Positions 6,551-13,012 of a DNA stretch of 13,012 nucleotides are shown piece by piece. Made by a program: the position numbers and the translations under genes. Position 1 is the stretch's first letter; each line of letters opens with the position of its first letter. The stretch is from assembly GCA_035696165.1 (NCBI GenBank), contig DASRQX010000024.1, positions 1 through 13,012 of the forward strand, read 5' to 3'. Below the pieces are notes generated by a model that saw nothing but the letters and a program-made list of their open reading frames with translations, was not told where the DNA came from and did not search any database. The DNA is from Palsa-883 sp035696165 (GTDB taxonomy: Bacteria > Pseudomonadota > Alphaproteobacteria > Acetobacterales > Acetobacteraceae).

Positions 6551-7303
6551 TCAGGGGGCTTCCCCACGCATCGCCGCCAGCAGGTAGTTCACTCGCAGAT
6601 CCCGCCCGACCCGCCAGCCGCCGCGCAACGGGTCCGGCGACAGCCCGGTGGTCTCGCCCACGGTCAACCCCGCATCCCGCACATGCCGTGACAACTCCGC
6701 CGGCGTCAGGAAGCGGCGCCAATCATGGGTGCCCACCGGCAGCCAGTGCAGTGCGTATTCTGCCACCAGCTTGGCCGCGACGAAGGACGCCAGCGTGCGG
6801 TTCAGCGTCGACAGCACGAGCAGCCCGCCAGGCGCCACCAGCCCGGCTAGCACACGCAGGAACGCGGCCGGGTCGGGAATGTGCTCGACCACCTCCAGCG
6901 CCGTGACCACCGGGAACGTGGTCCCCTCCGCCAGCAGGTCTTCGGCCACGCCGACCCGATAGGCCAACGCGAGCTCCTGGCCAGCGGCGTGCGCCACCGC
7001 CGCCGTGACCGCCGCGGCGGCGGCGTCCAGCCCCAGCACGTCGAACCCCAGCCGCGCCAGTGCCTCCGCCGCGATCCCCGCGCCGCAGCCGACCTCCAGC
7101 AGCCGCAGGCCGGCCGCGTCCGGAAACCGCTGCCGCACCTGTGTCATGATCCAGCCGACCCGCGCCGGGTTCATCCGGTGCAGCGGGCGCATCGGGCCAT
7201 CCGGCTGCCACCACCGCGCTGCCAGTGCGTCGAACCGAGCGACCTCGTCGGCGGCGAGCGTTGCACTCCGGCGGGGTGCGGCGTGGCTTAGCGCTGTCGG
7301 CAT
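6551..7303 (-). CDS. ubiG: Ubiquinone biosynthesis O-methyltransferase
   Basis: The 250-residue cytosolic enzyme matches UbiG in length and motif order. UbiG performs both O-methylations of ubiquinone synthesis, using S-adenosylmethionine. An N-terminal F-D-A-L-A-A-R-W-W segment (24-32) precedes L-H-R-M-N-P-A-R (41-48), typical of UbiG. The SAM-binding motif L-L-E-V-G-C-G-A-G lies at 68-76, the acidic G-L-D strand at 91-93, A-L-E-V-V-E-H-I-P-D at 135-144, and P-G-G-L-L-V-L-S-T-L-N-R-T at 158-170. W-L-P-V-G-T-H-D-W (187-195) is also a family hallmark. The ATG at 7303 has AGGAAGAGAG about 8 bases upstream. It diverges from lysC, an arrangement I recall as common in alphaproteobacteria. The frame stays open far upstream across lysC, but that part is antisense and not coding. 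Confidence 0.95.
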   Translation of the reverse strand: MPTALSHAAPRRSATLAADEVARFDALAARWWQPDGPMRPLHRMNPARVGWIMTQVRQRFPDAAGLRLLEVGCGAGIAAEALARLGFDVLGLDAAAAAVTAAVAHAAGQELALAYRVGVAEDLLAEGTTFPVVTALEVVEHIPDPAAFLRVLAGLVAPGGLLVLSTLNRTLASFVAAKLVAEYALHWLPVGTHDWRRFLTPAELSRHVRDAGLTVGETTGLSPDPLRGGWRVGRDLRVNYLLAAMRGEAP

Positions 7304-7477
7304 CGCTTGGCTCTCTTCCTGGACTCGACTATCCGGCGCGGCAACGGTGGTGCGCGGATGGCCGGGTGATCCCCGGGTCAAGACGGGGGACGGCCATAAC
7401 GAGGGAACGCACGGTTGCCCCCCGTTTCCCGCCCCAGTATGACCACCGCCACCCGAACCCTGACAACTGACCCCCGA

Positions 7478-8707
7478 ATGCGCATCGTGATGAAATTCGG
7501 CGGCACCTCGGTCGCCGACCTGGCTCGCATCCGCACCGTGGCCGACCGCGTCAAGCGCGAGGTCGACGCGGGGCAGCAGGTCGCCGTCGTGGTCTCCGCC
7601 ATGGCCGGTGTCACCAACCAGCTGGTCGGCTGGTGCCAGGAACTTTCCCCCCTGCACGACGCCCGTGAATACGACGCGGTGGTGGCAACCGGCGAGCAGG
7701 TCACCGCCGGCCTGCTGGCCATAGCGCTGCAGGACCTGGGGGTCGAGGCACGATCCTGGCAGGGTTGGCAGATCCCCATCGAGACCGACACCGCGCACGG
7801 CAAGGCGCGCATCCAGGGCATCGACGGCGGGGAACTGATTCGGCGCATGCAGGTTGGCCAGGTCGCGGTTGTCGCCGGCTTCCAGGGCATCGCGCCGGAT
7901 CACCGCGTGACCACGCTGGGGCGCGGCGGATCTGATACCTCGGCCGTGGCACTCGCCGCCGCGCTGAGGGCCGACCGCTGCGACATCTATACGGACGTCG
8001 ACGGGATCTATACCACCGATCCGCGCATCGTGCCCGCCGCACGCAAGCTGAATCGCATCAGTTATGAGGAAATGCTGGAACTCGCCTCGGTCGGCGCCAA
8101 AGTGTTGCAGACCCGCAGCGTGGAGCTGGCAATGAACGAGCAGGTGCGCGTCCGTGTGCTGTCGAGCTTCAAGGAACCGACAGCGAACGACAACGAGGGC
8201 ACGCTGGTGGTGGATGAGGACGAGATCGTGGAAAAGCAGAACGTCTCCGGCATCGCCTATTCGCGCGACGACGCCAAGCTGACGGTGCGCCGGGTGCCCG
8301 ACCGCCCCGGCATCGCCGCGACGATCTTCGGCGAGCTGTCGGCGCAGAACGTGAATGTCGACATGATCGTGCAGAACACCGCCGCCGATGGCACCACCGA
8401 CATGACATTCACCGTCGGCAAGGCGGACCTGCCGCGCGCGAGGGCCGCGCTGGACGGCATTCAGCCCCAGATCGGTTATGCCGAGGTGCTGTCCGATCCC
8501 AATGTCGCCAAGATCAGCGTCGTCGGCGTCGGCATGCGCAGTCATGCCGGTGTGGCGAACATCATGTTCCGCGCGCTGGCGGACAAGGCGATCAACATCC
8601 AGGTGATCTCCACCAGCGAGATCAAGGTCAGCGTGCTGATCGCCGCGGAATACACCGAACTGGCAGTGCGCGCGCTGCACACCGCGTACGGCCTCGATGC
8701 CGCCTGA
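7478..8707 (+). CDS. lysC: Aspartate kinase
   Basis: The product phosphorylates aspartate, the first step towards lysine, threonine, methionine and diaminopimelate. From this start it has 409 residues, the usual length of the single-function class. The kinase domain shows K-F-G-G-T-S (6-11), G-E-Q-V-T-A-G-L-L (72-80), T-L-G-R-G-G-S-D-T-S-A (146-156) and T-D-V-D-G-I-Y-T-T-D-P (172-182). Two ACT domains follow (about 265-330 and 345-405), with P-G-I-A and N-V-N-V-D-M-I-V-Q in the first and V-I-S-T-S-E-I-K-V-S-V-L-I in the second. Such ACT pairs bind lysine, often with threonine, for feedback control; which effector acts here is not visible. Neither 7478 nor the alternative ATG at 7439 has a clear ribosome site; 7478 fits the family N-terminus. 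The last 11 bases overlap the next gene, implying one transcript. Confidence 0.95.
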   Translation: MRIVMKFGGTSVADLARIRTVADRVKREVDAGQQVAVVVSAMAGVTNQLVGWCQELSPLHDAREYDAVVATGEQVTAGLLAIALQDLGVEARSWQGWQIPIETDTAHGKARIQGIDGGELIRRMQVGQVAVVAGFQGIAPDHRVTTLGRGGSDTSAVALAAALRADRCDIYTDVDGIYTTDPRIVPAARKLNRISYEEMLELASVGAKVLQTRSVELAMNEQVRVRVLSSFKEPTANDNEGTLVVDEDEIVEKQNVSGIAYSRDDAKLTVRRVPDRPGIAATIFGELSAQNVNVDMIVQNTAADGTTDMTFTVGKADLPRARAALDGIQPQIGYAEVLSDPNVAKISVVGVGMRSHAGVANIMFRALADKAINIQVISTSEIKVSVLIAAEYTELAVRALHTAYGLDAA

Positions 8708-9782
8708 TATCAGTCCCCCGGGCATCGTCCCACCCGGCATCTCCGTAGCCGGCATCGGCGCGTCCGAGGCCGTCGCACGCGCCCGGCTGGATGCACTGTG
8801 GGCACGCGGCACGAGCTTCCTCGGCTGCCGTTACGCCATCATGGGCGGCGCGATGAGCTGGGTCAGCGAGCGCCATCTGGTCGCGGCCATCTCCAACGCC
8901 GGCGGGTTTGGCGTCATCGCCTGCGGTGCGATGAACCCCGACCTGCTCCGCGCCGAGATAGCCGCCACCCAGGCACTCACCAGTCAGCCGTTCGGCGTCA
9001 ACCTGATCACGATGCACCCGCAGCTCGACGAGCTGGTCCGGGTCTGCCTGGACGCCCAGGTCGGCCACATCGTGCTGGCCGGCGGCATCCCGCCGGGCAG
9101 CGCGGTGCGTGCAGTCAAGGACGGCGGCGCCAAACTGATCGCCTTCACCCCCGCCCTGGTGCTGGCCAAGCGCCTGGTCCGGTCCGGCGCGGACGCGCTG
9201 GTGATCGAGGGTTCCGAAGCCGGCGGCCATATCGGCCCGGTCAGCCTGACCGTCCTCGCCCAGGAAATCTTACCGGATATCCGTGAGGTCCCGGTCTTCG
9301 TCGCCGGCGGGCTCGGCCGCGGTGAGGCCATCCTGGCGTTCCTGGAGATGGGTGCCTCGGGCGCCCAACTCGGCACCCGCTTCGCTGCCGCTACCGAGTC
9401 GATCGCCCACCCGGACTTCAAACGCGCTTTCATCCGCGCCAACGCCCGCGACGCGCTGCCCTCGATCCAACTCGACGAACGCTTTCCGGTCATCCCTGTG
9501 CGCGGCCTGGTGAACCAAGGCACCAAACGCTTCCTGGCCCACCAGGCCGTAACCCGCGATCGGTTCAACGCCGGCGAACTCACCAAGGAAGCCGCCCAAC
9601 TCGAGATCGAACACTTTTGGGCCGGCGCCCTGCGCCGCGCCGTTATTGACGGCGACGTCGAAAATGGCTCCGTCATGGCGGGCCAGTCCGTCGGCATGGT
9701 CATCGCCGAGCAACCGACCGCCACCATCATCGCCGAACTGGTCAACCAGGCAGTCGCGGCCCTGGCCGCACGTCGACCCTGA
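8697..9782 (+). CDS. Nitronate monooxygenase-like FMN enzyme (NPD family)
   Basis: The 361-residue product is an FMN-dependent TIM-barrel protein of the 2-nitropropane dioxygenase / nitronate monooxygenase family. Visible motifs are P/A-I-M-G-G-A-M-S (47-54), S-N-A-G-G-F-G-V-I-A (66-75), P-F-G-V-N-L (98-103), the E-G-S-E-A-G-G-H-I-G segment with the likely catalytic His (171-180), V-A-G-G-L-G-R-G (202-209, FMN phosphate) and Q-L-G-T-R-F (224-229). The family oxidises nitronates to carbonyl compounds, but some members are enoyl reductases (FabK), so the substrate is uncertain. The ATG overlaps lysC by 11 bp with no strong ribosome site, pointing to translational coupling; no other good start precedes the barrel. 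Residues 2-21 form four degenerate pentapeptides ahead of the domain. Its placement between lysC and ptsP gives no obvious metabolic link. Confidence 0.9.
   Translation: MPPDISPPGIVPPGISVAGIGASEAVARARLDALWARGTSFLGCRYAIMGGAMSWVSERHLVAAISNAGGFGVIACGAMNPDLLRAEIAATQALTSQPFGVNLITMHPQLDELVRVCLDAQVGHIVLAGGIPPGSAVRAVKDGGAKLIAFTPALVLAKRLVRSGADALVIEGSEAGGHIGPVSLTVLAQEILPDIREVPVFVAGGLGRGEAILAFLEMGASGAQLGTRFAAATESIAHPDFKRAFIRANARDALPSIQLDERFPVIPVRGLVNQGTKRFLAHQAVTRDRFNAGELTKEAAQLEIEHFWAGALRRAVIDGDVENGSVMAGQSVGMVIAEQPTATIIAELVNQAVAALAARRP
8700..8759 (+). repeat. Four degenerate 15-bp repeats at the monooxygenase N-terminus
   Basis: Codons 2-21 read as four five-residue units: PPDIS, PPGIV, PPGIS and VAGIG. 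In DNA the constant part is (C)CCGGCATC or a close variant every 15 bases. The units lie before the barrel starts, so they extend the N-terminus without disturbing the fold. Confidence 0.65.
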
Positions 9783-9802
9783 CATGCCATCCATTCGCCT
9801 AA

Positions 9803-9895
9803 TCGAAGGAAGGTCAGGGCGCTGCCCTGAAACCCGCCAGGGGGCTTTGCCCCCTGGACCCCCACTAAAGGCAGAGCCTTTAGAATCCAGCCATT
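9803..9895 (+). repeat. Hairpin-array repeat, left copy
   Basis: After CGAAGGAAGG (9804-9813) come three perfect hairpins, each with a 3-base loop: 9814-9820 with 9824-9830 (7 bp, loop GCT), 9837-9845 with 9849-9857 (9 bp, loop TTT), and 9865-9872 with 9876-9883 (8 bp, loop AGA). The spacers between them are 6 and 7 bases. The whole block is an inverted, diverged copy of 10017-10107, with compensating base changes inside the hairpins. Confidence 0.85.
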
Positions 9896-10016
9896 TTGTT
9901 TGGGGCACGGCAGTGGGGACTGGGCCGGCCGGGCTGCCGCCTGTCACACCGACTGATCGCCGGCGCGACAGGCGGCAGCCCGGCCGGCCCAGTCCCCACT
10001 GCCGTGCCCCAAACAA
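9896..10016. repeat. Perfect 50-bp inverted repeat with 21-bp spacer
   Basis: Bases 9896-9945 are the exact reverse complement of 9967-10016; the match ends at the next outer base pair. The spacer is 9946-9966. Arms begin TTGTTTGGGGCACGGCAG and contain the palindrome GGCCGGCC. As RNA this would fold into one very stable hairpin and as DNA it could extrude a cruciform. It lies between the monooxygenase gene and ptsP, and would likely stop transcription from lysC running into ptsP. It shows no transposase and no clear target duplication. Confidence 0.9.
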
Positions 10017-10107
10017 CGGGCGGCTTCCAAGGGCGTCGCCCTTTGCGGGGATCCAAGGGGCAGAGCCCCTTGGTGGGGTGCGGGGCAAAGCCCCGGCCTT
10101 CCTTCGG
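10017..10107 (-). repeat. Hairpin-array repeat, right copy (inverted)
   Basis: Read on the minus strand it repeats the layout of 9803-9895. CGAAGGAAGG (10106-10097) is followed by hairpins 10095-10090 with 10086-10081 (6 bp), 10073-10065 with 10061-10053 (9 bp) and 10043-10038 with 10034-10029 (6 bp), each with a 3-base loop. Several stem pairs differ from the left copy on both sides at once, so the folding rather than the sequence is kept. Confidence 0.85.
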
Positions 10108-10129
10108 TTTGGGCAATTGGGGGCATGAC

Positions 10130-12613
10130 GTGGCGGCGAGTGCGCCCAGGCGGCTGCTGACCAGGCTGCGGCAAGTCATGGCCAGCGATGTTGCGCCGCT
10201 GGCGGAGTTGGCGCGGCTGTTGGCTGCCGAGTTGGTGAGCGAGGTGTGCTCAATTTACGTAATGCGTCCCGGCGAGATTCTGGAGCTGACGGCGACGCAT
10301 GGGCTGAACGCGGCGGCGGTTGGCCGCACCCGCCTGCGGGTGGGCGAGGGCATAGTCGGACTGTGTGCGGCGACGCAGGAGGTGCTGAATTTAGCCGACG
10401 CGCAGAACCATCCGGCCTTTGCTTACCGCGCGGAGACTGGCGAAGAGCCGTTCGCCTCGATGATTGCGGTACCGGTGCGGCGCGCCGGTCGCACAGTGGG
10501 CGTGCTGGCCGCGCAAAACCGCAACCCGCGCCAATACAGCGAGGAAGAGGTCGATGTCCTTGAGACCGTGACCATGCTGCTGGCCGAGCTGCTGGCGGCC
10601 GGCGGCGCCACCGACGGCGCAGAGGAGGGCGTTGCGGCCACCGTTCCTCGCGTGTTCACCGGTGTGACGCTCGGTGGCGGGATTGTGATCGGCCCGGTCT
10701 TCGTGCGCGGCGGCCGTCCGACCATCAGCCGTCTGCTGGCCGATGATCCCGCGGCCGAGTTGCAGCGGCTGACCGCCGCGGCCGACCAGATGCAGCGTGG
10801 TCTCGACGAGTTGATCGCCTCGCGCGTGCCGACCGGCGGTGCCGCCGGCGCTGCGTCGCGAGAGGTGCTGGCGGCGTATCGCCTGGTCGCCGCGGATGCC
10901 GGCTGGCTCCGCCGTGTTGGTGACGTGATCCGCACCGGCATCACGGCGGAGGCCGCGGTGGCACGTGTTGCCGGCGAGGTGCGTGACCGCATGCGGCGCA
11001 TCACGGACCCCTATCTGCGCGAACGCCTGGCCGACCTGGATGAACTCGCCGATCGACTGCTGCTGACCCTGACTGGTCCGGCGGGGACTGGTCCTACGAC
11101 GACTAGTCCAGTGGTTGACTCGGATGGTGGTGGTCAGGCGGCCCGGCCTCGGGTGCCGGACCCGGTGCCGCCGGGCACGATCCTGCTCGCGCGCCGGCTC
11201 GGCCCCGCCGATCTGCTGGATTGGCACGCACGCGGCGTGGCGGGCGTGGTGATCGAGGAGGCCAGCCTGGCCGGGCACGCCGCCATCGTCGCGCGTGCCA
11301 TCGGACTGCCGGCGCTGGGCGGGGCGCGCGGCGCGGTCGAGGCGGCGCGGTCGGGCGGCGGATTGGCGGTGCTGGATGCTGACGAGGGACGGCTGATCCT
11401 GCGCCCTGATGCCGAGGTGCGGCAGGTCTACACCCGCGCGCTGGAGGCGCGCACCGCGCGCCAGGCCGGTTGGGCGGCCTATCGCGACCGCCCAACCGTC
11501 ACCGCGGACGGTACCAGCGTGACGTTGATGCTGAATGTCGGGCTGGGCCTGGAACTCGACCAGCTCGACGCGACAGGCGCAGCCGGCATCGGCCTCTATC
11601 GCAGCGAGATTGCCATGTTGGCGCGCGGCGCCGTCGCTGACGTGGCGGAGCAGGCGGCAACCTACGCCAGAGTGCTCGATGCCGCCGGCGATCGGCCGGT
11701 GCTGTTCCGCACGCTCGATCTTGGCGCCGACAAGGTGCTGCCCGGTAGCGCGCCGACAGAGGAGGAAAACCCGGCGATGGGCTGGCGCAGCCTGCGGATC
11801 GGGCTCGACCGGCCCGCCTTGCTGCGCCGGCAATTGCGCGCGCTGCTGCTGGCCGCCGGCGGGCGCGACCTGTCGGTGATGTTCCCGATGGTGGCGACGG
11901 TGGCGGAGTTCCGCGCCGCGCGCGCTCTGCTGGAGGCCGAAGCGAAGCGCGTGCGCCCGGCGCCGCGCAGCCTGCGGGTCGGCTCCATGCTGGAGATCCC
12001 CGCGCTGATGTGGCAGTTGCCCGAACTCCTGGAGGAGGTGGATTTCATCTCGATCGGTTCCAACGATCTGCTGCAATTCGTTTTCGCGGCAGATCGCGGC
12101 ACGCCGGCGATCGCCAACCGCTATGATCTGCTGTCGCAACCGATGTTCGATCTGTTGGAGCAGGTGCTGCGCGCCGCCAGCATGGCTGGCGGCGGCCCAG
12201 GGCACAGGCGTGGCCCGGGCCTTAGGCACGACCTCGCGCCTGCCCGAGACGGAGAGTCTGCCAAAAACGAGGGCCTTCCCCAAGACGCGGAGCAGGGCGT
12301 GGCGCGAACCCGATGCGGGACAACCCAGGGCGGGGTGATCCAAGGCGGCGTGATCCAAGGTGGGGGGGTCCCGGTGTCGCTATGCGGCGAGGCGGCGGGG
12401 CGGCCGCTTGAGGCGCTGGCGCTGGTGGGCCTCGGCATCACCTCGCTGTCGATGCCGGCCTCTGGCATCCTGCCGATCAAAGCAATGCTGGCGCAACTCG
12501 ATCTGGTCTCATTTCGCCCAGTGCTCGCGGCGATACGACGCGGTGGGGCGGGTCGTGCAAGTCTGCGTGAGCCGATCGCCACTTGGGCACGTGAACATGG
12601 TCTGCCAGTGTAA
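10130..12613 (+). CDS. ptsP: PEP-protein phosphotransferase of the nitrogen PTS (EI-Ntr) with an inserted segment
   Basis: The product takes phosphate from phosphoenolpyruvate and passes it to NPr, the first step of the regulatory nitrogen PTS. From GTG 10130 it has 827 residues, longer than the roughly 750 of typical PtsP. A GAF domain (about 20-156) senses a small ligand, then come the NPr-binding region (about 180-310), the phosphohistidine domain with G-H-A-A-I-V-A-R-A (H383; the usual T/S before His is Gly here) and the PEP-binding barrel. Barrel motifs are G-L-Y-R-S-E (489-493), F-R-T-L-D-L-G (526-532), E-E-N-P-A-M-G-W-R (545-553), M-L-E-I-P (620-624), I-G-S-N-D-L (642-647) and S-L-C-G-E (C752). 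Residues 688-745 are an insertion. The start is GTG with GGGGG 8 bases before it; the frame is open upstream only through the repeat. No prfA follows. Confidence 0.9.
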   Translation: MAASAPRRLLTRLRQVMASDVAPLAELARLLAAELVSEVCSIYVMRPGEILELTATHGLNAAAVGRTRLRVGEGIVGLCAATQEVLNLADAQNHPAFAYRAETGEEPFASMIAVPVRRAGRTVGVLAAQNRNPRQYSEEEVDVLETVTMLLAELLAAGGATDGAEEGVAATVPRVFTGVTLGGGIVIGPVFVRGGRPTISRLLADDPAAELQRLTAAADQMQRGLDELIASRVPTGGAAGAASREVLAAYRLVAADAGWLRRVGDVIRTGITAEAAVARVAGEVRDRMRRITDPYLRERLADLDELADRLLLTLTGPAGTGPTTTSPVVDSDGGGQAARPRVPDPVPPGTILLARRLGPADLLDWHARGVAGVVIEEASLAGHAAIVARAIGLPALGGARGAVEAARSGGGLAVLDADEGRLILRPDAEVRQVYTRALEARTARQAGWAAYRDRPTVTADGTSVTLMLNVGLGLELDQLDATGAAGIGLYRSEIAMLARGAVADVAEQAATYARVLDAAGDRPVLFRTLDLGADKVLPGSAPTEEENPAMGWRSLRIGLDRPALLRRQLRALLLAAGGRDLSVMFPMVATVAEFRAARALLEAEAKRVRPAPRSLRVGSMLEIPALMWQLPELLEEVDFISIGSNDLLQFVFAADRGTPAIANRYDLLSQPMFDLLEQVLRAASMAGGGPGHRRGPGLRHDLAPARDGESAKNEGLPQDAEQGVARTRCGTTQGGVIQGGVIQGGGVPVSLCGEAAGRPLEALALVGLGITSLSMPASGILPIKAMLAQLDLVSFRPVLAAIRRGGAGRASLREPIATWAREHGLPV
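11071..11109 (+). repeat. Three 15-bp-spaced repeats in the ptsP linker
   Basis: GACTGGTCC (11071-11079), GACTGGTCC (11086-11094) and GACTAGTCC (11101-11109) recur every 15 bases, with a fading fourth GACT at 11117. They encode TGPAG, TGPTT and TSPVV, a low-complexity linker between the NPr-binding region and the phosphohistidine domain. The period matches those at 8700-8759 and 12329-12358. Confidence 0.7.
12191..12364 (+). repeat. In-frame insertion of about 174 bp inside ptsP
   Basis: Aligned by motif spacing with enzyme I (helix ending A-A-S-M-A-G, strand V-P-V-S-L-C-G-E), residues 688-745 have no counterpart. The inserted 58 residues are rich in Gly, Arg, Asp and Gln, and include G-H-R-R-G-P-G-L-R-H and G-L-P-Q-D-A-E-Q-G. 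The left edge coincides with a 10-bp triloop hairpin (12172-12181 with 12185-12194), and the right end holds two 15-bp tandem repeats. Exact borders are uncertain by a few bases because both edges are Gly codons. The reading frame is intact, so the enzyme may still work with the extra loop at the surface. Confidence 0.7.
12329..12358 (+). repeat. Two 15-bp tandem repeats (GGVIQ) in the ptsP insertion
   Basis: Bases 12329-12343 and 12344-12358 are 15-bp units differing at one position, GGCGGGGTGATCCAA and GGCGGCGTGATCCAA. Each encodes G-G-V-I-Q, and a partial third GG follows. Confidence 0.8.
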
Positions 12614-12951
12614 CCCTTGGTGTCCGTCCTGGAAATTTGGCGGTTGAGCGCCCGTGCGGGGTTTTTGCCGCCCGGAAGCAGGCAGCGCCCCCAACGATGC
12701 AGGGACACCATGGCAAGCTTCCGCCACTTCCAGCGGCAAAAAGACCCGACAGACCGACCGGCCAGGCTCCCGGACGGACACTTCGGCAGCCTGATCATCG
12801 GGTGGCCCGGTCATCGCTCGACCTGAGGATTTCGTTTCAATTCACTTCTGATACTAATCTCCACGTGACGTGAACGCTGATCCGAGTCAGTGTAGGGCTG
12901 TTGGAACAAGCGGCATTGTCATAACTGGATGGCGTCGGCCCGCGGTCGGCG
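12614..12951. other. Intergenic stretch after ptsP, with weak terminator and inverted repeat
   Basis: A short CCCG/CGGG stem (12651-12660) followed by TTTTT (12662-12666) could be the ptsP terminator, but the stem is weak. GTGTCCGTCC (12620-12629) is an exact inverted repeat of GGACGGACAC (12772-12781), about 140 bp apart. A 38-codon ORF (ATG 12710, stop 12826) has AGGGA just upstream but no recognisable features. The segment 12825-12890 is richer in A and T and contains CACGTG (12863-12868). No convincing gene was found. Confidence 0.45.
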
Positions 12952-13012
12952 TTATTCCGGTGGCAGGCGAATGAGGTCGGGGCGGTCGTGCTGCACGAAC
13001 GCAAGTCCAGAT
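12952..13012 (-). CDS. C-terminal end of a gene entering from the right (partial)
   Basis: On the minus strand, 19 sense codons and TAA (12954-12952) read in an open frame to the window edge. The fragment has F-V-Q-H-D-R-P-D-L-I-R-L-P-P-E at its end. The composition and the frequent G/C third positions look like a real protein tail, but the piece is too short to name. The gene would converge on ptsP. Confidence 0.45.
   Translation of the reverse strand, partial: SGLAFVQHDRPDLIRLPPE

Noticed and set aside
6551..8812. A 753-codon minus-strand open frame that extends ubiG across lysC
   Set aside because: Only 6551-7303 matches UbiG. The rest is antisense to the well supported lysC gene and His/Asp/Gly-rich, as expected of a GC-rich shadow frame.
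9803..10107. CRISPR array or tRNA-like cluster in the hairpin region
   Set aside because: The hairpins differ in sequence, spacers are only 6 to 21 bases, and no tRNA arms or conserved direct repeat are present.
9896..10129. Extension of ptsP back to a start in the inverted repeat
   Set aside because: The frame is open only because the GC-rich repeat lacks stops. The encoded residues are repeat-derived, and similarity to PtsP begins after GTG 10130.
10391..12358. A 655-codon minus-strand open frame opposite ptsP
   Set aside because: It is fully antisense to clear GAF and enzyme I motifs and has a biased Arg/Gln/His-rich composition with no recognisable domain.
12710..12826. A 38-codon ORF after ptsP with AGGGA upstream
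   Set aside because: It is short, has no recognisable motif, and lies across a possible inverted-repeat element. Conservation data would be needed to accept it.

Overview
The window is GC-rich, densely coded and uses mostly G/C third positions. It looks like a chromosomal segment of an alphaproteobacterium, most plausibly Acetobacteraceae/Rhodospirillales. That placement is inference. It rests on the ubiG / lysC / ptsP neighbourhood, the DUF29 and HGG-x-S-x-GPRT type proteins, and the intergenic arrays of small GC-rich triloop hairpins. No rRNA, tRNA or CRISPR array was seen.

Left part (1-4761), accessory in character. Two stem-loops follow a minus-strand gene for a duplicated dimeric alpha/beta-barrel (EthD-like) protein (193-861). 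A DUF29 gene (1048-1443) is closed by a TGA, after which the same frame continues with sequence resembling the family's C-terminal end. About 560 bp of decayed intergenic DNA follows. Next comes an AraC-HTH / TPR regulator (2002-3585) broken by two frameshifts. After it lie a small hypothetical ORF and the 5' remnant of an IS5-type transposase, both on the minus strand, then an exported YHS-domain protein (4309-4761).

Middle part (4762-6550). A 500-bp divergent intergenic region ends in a recognisable promoter (5204-5232). It drives two genes of unknown function: 5265-5876, and 5921-6388, which carries a Cys/His cluster and an HGG motif. A long imperfect inverted repeat (6441-6525) separates them from the convergent ubiG gene.

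Right part (6551-12613), core metabolism. ubiG (ubiquinone methyltransferase, minus strand) diverges from lysC (aspartokinase). lysC overlaps by 11 bp the start of a nitronate monooxygenase-like gene. Between that gene and ptsP (GAF-containing enzyme I of the nitrogen PTS) lies the most striking structure here: about 305 bp made of two inverted copies of a repeat. Each copy has three triloop hairpins and ends in a perfect 50-bp arm, so the two arms face each other across 21 bp. ptsP carries an in-frame insertion of about 58 codons a few residues before its catalytic cysteine. Degenerate 15-bp (pentapeptide) tandem repeats occur at three places in the adjacent monooxygenase and ptsP genes. The window ends with about 340 bp without a convincing gene, then the last 19 codons of a minus-strand gene entering from the right.

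The best candidates for something undescribed are the foldback repeat, the ptsP insertion and the recurrent pentapeptide repeats. All three are visible directly in the sequence. Their function is unknown to me.
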